From UKL13-2 sp044346745 (GTDB taxonomy: Bacteria; Pseudomonadota; Gammaproteobacteria; Burkholderiales; Usitatibacteraceae): 64,000 nucleotides of DNA. A program made the translations under genes and the position numbers. Positions 62,548-64,000 of this stretch are shown here, one piece after another. Position 1 is the stretch's first letter, and each line of letters starts with the position of its first letter. The stretch lies in contig JBIIYQ010000002.1 in assembly GCA_044346745.1 (NCBI GenBank), positions 6,822-70,821 of the forward strand, in the 5' to 3' direction. The notes under the pieces are model-generated. The model searched no databases, was not told where the DNA came from, and worked only from the letters and a program-made list of their open reading frames with translations.

Positions 62548-62646
62548 AAATAAAAGGGGGCATAGGTAAAGGGGAGAACCTATGCCCCGAAGCCTTCTTG
62601 AAAAGGCCCCGCTCAGGGAGGGAAAGCGGGGAAGCGCGAACGCTTC
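62548..62646 (-). ncRNA. candidate small RNA with four hairpins and C-rich loops
   Basis: Read on the minus strand, the region folds into four consecutive perfect hairpins. They are GAAGCG-TTCG-CGCTTC (62646-62631); CCCCGCT, loop TTCCCTCCCTG, AGCGGGG (62631-62607); GCCTT-TTCAAG-AAGGC (62607-62592); and GGGGCATAGGT, loop TCTCCCCTTT, ACCTATGCCCC (62588-62557). CTTTTATTT follows the last stem, as in a Rho-independent terminator. A promoter-like pair lies just upstream at 62652-62681. The loops expose CCCUCCC and CUCCCC, complementary to Shine-Dalgarno sequences. No name can be given from memory. Confidence 0.6.
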
Positions 62647-62651
62647 ATTGA

Positions 62652-62681
62652 AATAGATGCGTTAGATCGGCAAAAGTTCAA
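62652..62681 (-). promoter_or_regulatory. predicted promoter of the small RNA
   Basis: On the minus strand TTGAAC (62681-62676), an 18-base spacer and TCTATT (62657-62652) form a sigma-70-like pair. The predicted first base is about 62645, exactly where the first hairpin starts. Confidence 0.5.
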
Positions 62682-62792
62682 GCCCCGCGCGCGTCTTGGT
62701 TTCAGCCGCAGACAAACAATGCCCGCCGCATTGGTCCAGTAAAGTTCAGCGCATAATCGTCAAACCTGTCTATTTTTCGACCAACCCACGTT

Positions 62793-63797
62793 ATGAATAT
62801 TGGACAATTTCCTCAACGGCGTATGCGGCGCCTTCGCCGCACCGGCTTCCTGCGTGACATGGTGCGCGAGTCGGTACTCACCCCCGCAGATTTCATCTAC
62901 CCAGTTTTTGTGTTGGCGGGAGAAGGGCGACGGGAAAAGGTTACCTCGATGCCCGGTGTTGAACGGCTGTCTTTAGACCAGCTGCTGCCCGTTTGCGAGG
63001 ACGCCCAAGCATTAGGCATTCCTGCCATCGCATTGTTTCCCGTAATCGAAACATCGCTGAAGACTGCTGGAGGCGAGGAAGCGTTCAACCCAAATGGCCT
63101 CGTACCAACGGTCGTGCGCGCGTTGAAAAAGCGCTTTCCTGACTTGGGCGTGATCACTGACATTGCCTTGGACCCGTACACCATCCACGGCCAAGATGGC
63201 GTTATCGACGAGACCGGCTACATCCTCAATGACCAAACCAACGCCATCTTGCAAAAGCAGGCAGTGTCACATGCCGAAGCAGGGGTCGATATTGTTGCGC
63301 CGTCGGACATGATGGATGGGCGCATCGGCCAAATCCGCCAAGCGCTGGACGCCGCAGGGCATATCCACACATCAATCATGGCGTACTCTGCCAAGTATGC
63401 GAGCGCCTACTACGGGCCGTTTCGTGATGCCGTGGGCTCATCCACCAACCTCGGCAAATCCGATAAAAAGAATTACCAGATGGACCCGGCAAACTCGGAT
63501 GAGGCGATACGCGAAATTGCACTCGATCTGCAAGAAGGCGCCGACATGGTGATGGTAAAACCGGGGATGCCATATCTGGACATCGTGCGGCGGGCGAAGG
63601 ATACCTTCGCGGCACCGACATTTGTCTACCAAGTGTCGGGTGAATACGCCATGCTGAAAGCGGCTTGCCAAAACGGATGGCTCGACCACGACAGCGTCAT
63701 GATGGAGTCGCTGCTGTCGTTCAAGCGCGCCGGGGCAGAAGGCATCCTGACTTACTTTGCCCTGGATGCTGCAAGGTTGTTGGCCAAGGGACGCTAG
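62793..63797 (+). CDS. hemB: delta-aminolevulinic acid dehydratase (porphobilinogen synthase)
   Basis: A 334-residue enzyme joining two ALA molecules in heme synthesis. The two Schiff-base lysines are in AYSAKYASAYYGPFRD and MVMVKPGMPYLD. The metal loop reads DIALDPYTIHGQDG, with Asp where zinc enzymes carry Cys, so it is of the Mg-dependent type known from Pseudomonas. The length is normal. ATG 62793 fits the usual start; no clear Shine-Dalgarno. An intergenic sRNA candidate precedes it on the other strand. Confidence 0.95.
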   Translation: MNIGQFPQRRMRRLRRTGFLRDMVRESVLTPADFIYPVFVLAGEGRREKVTSMPGVERLSLDQLLPVCEDAQALGIPAIALFPVIETSLKTAGGEEAFNPNGLVPTVVRALKKRFPDLGVITDIALDPYTIHGQDGVIDETGYILNDQTNAILQKQAVSHAEAGVDIVAPSDMMDGRIGQIRQALDAAGHIHTSIMAYSAKYASAYYGPFRDAVGSSTNLGKSDKKNYQMDPANSDEAIREIALDLQEGADMVMVKPGMPYLDIVRRAKDTFAAPTFVYQVSGEYAMLKAACQNGWLDHDSVMMESLLSFKRAGAEGILTYFALDAARLLAKGR

Positions 63798-63799
63798 GA

Positions 63800-64000
63800 G
63801 TGCGCCAGCACCTGGCGGCAGTGGCCCTTCTGGTAAGCGATTACGACGAAGCGATTGCTTGCTACACGTCAAAGCTGGGCTTTGAACTGCTCGAAGATAC
63901 CGATCTTTCCGCCACCCAACCGGGAAAACGCTGGGTACGCGTGCGGCCGCGCGGCGCGACGGAAACATCATTTTTGTTGGCCCGCGCGGTGTCAACCGAA
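63800..64000 (+). CDS. VOC-family protein, N-terminal part (cut by window edge)
   Basis: 67 residues beginning at GTG 63800 with GGGA 8 bases upstream. The pattern HLAAVALLVSDYDEAIACYT followed by LGFELLEDT is the first unit of a vicinal-oxygen-chelate (glyoxalase-like) protein. The frame is open to the window end. It lies 2 bases after the hemB stop, so it is probably co-transcribed. Activity cannot be assigned. Confidence 0.75.
   Translation, partial: MRQHLAAVALLVSDYDEAIACYTSKLGFELLEDTDLSATQPGKRWVRVRPRGATETSFLLARAVSTE

Overview
The window is bacterial chromosome, most likely from a betaproteobacterium. Supporting this are a Pil-Chp cluster without pilK or chpB/chpC, a CIRCE-controlled groESL, the rubredoxin/thiD/thiE/hemL neighbourhood, a HemB with an Asp-type (non-Cys) metal loop, and a dimeric eukaryote-type NADP isocitrate dehydrogenase. 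No rRNA, CRISPR array, complete insertion sequence or phage gene was found. The genus cannot be named from the sequence alone.

Layout. (1) 1-5.8 kb is a worn region. It holds a gene tail, a Tat-exported arginine deiminase-like protein, and an intact nnrU-type gene at 4741-5319 with a truncated copy at 2218. Between the two copies lie a frameshifted short-chain dehydrogenase, other coding debris and a likely transposase remnant. (2) 5.8-12.4 kb is housekeeping: groES-groEL under a strong promoter with a perfect CIRCE, a receiver-Ser/Thr kinase fusion, ada, a periplasmic helix-hairpin-helix protein and an AbrB-type membrane protein. (3) 12.56-35.26 kb is an apparent genomic island in a tRNA-Phe gene. 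The intact tRNA is at the left end, and a 46-bp exact copy of its 3' part plus a terminator is at the right end. (4) 35.5-41 kb is again core: icd, a redoxin, a Crp/Fnr regulator, and a gamma-carbonic anhydrase/VanZ/ferredoxin/hydrolase operon. (5) 41-57 kb is signalling: two tandem LytTR two-component pairs followed by pilG-pilH-pilI-pilJ-chpA. (6) 57-64 kb carries rubredoxin, thiD-thiE-hemL, a decayed GGDEF-like protein, a cytochrome c4, engB and hemB. A convincing minus-strand small RNA candidate lies between engB and hemB.

The island reads as one catabolic programme. Its genes encode a TonB receptor, a periplasmic arylsulfotransferase, a cytoplasmic sulfatase and a SulP transporter. They also encode a complete lower gentisate pathway (FAD hydroxylase, gentisate dioxygenase, maleylpyruvate isomerase, fumarylpyruvate hydrolase), two sister aldehyde dehydrogenases and an SDR. 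An aromatic-acid symporter, an IclR regulator, a class III aminotransferase and a 2-oxo-acid-dehydrogenase-type E1 with a free lipoyl carrier complete the set. The simplest reading is uptake and desulfation of an aromatic sulfate ester, oxidation of its side chain to 3-hydroxybenzoate (or similar), and ring cleavage through gentisate. The substrate and the role of the E1/lipoyl/aminotransferase module are inference. No integrase was recognised.

Most interesting items: the aryl-sulfate/gentisate island, the orphan E1-lipoyl module, the predicted sRNA with C-rich loops, the odd membrane histidine kinase next to the Pil-Chp system, the Tat-exported arginine deiminase homologue and the REC-kinase fusion.
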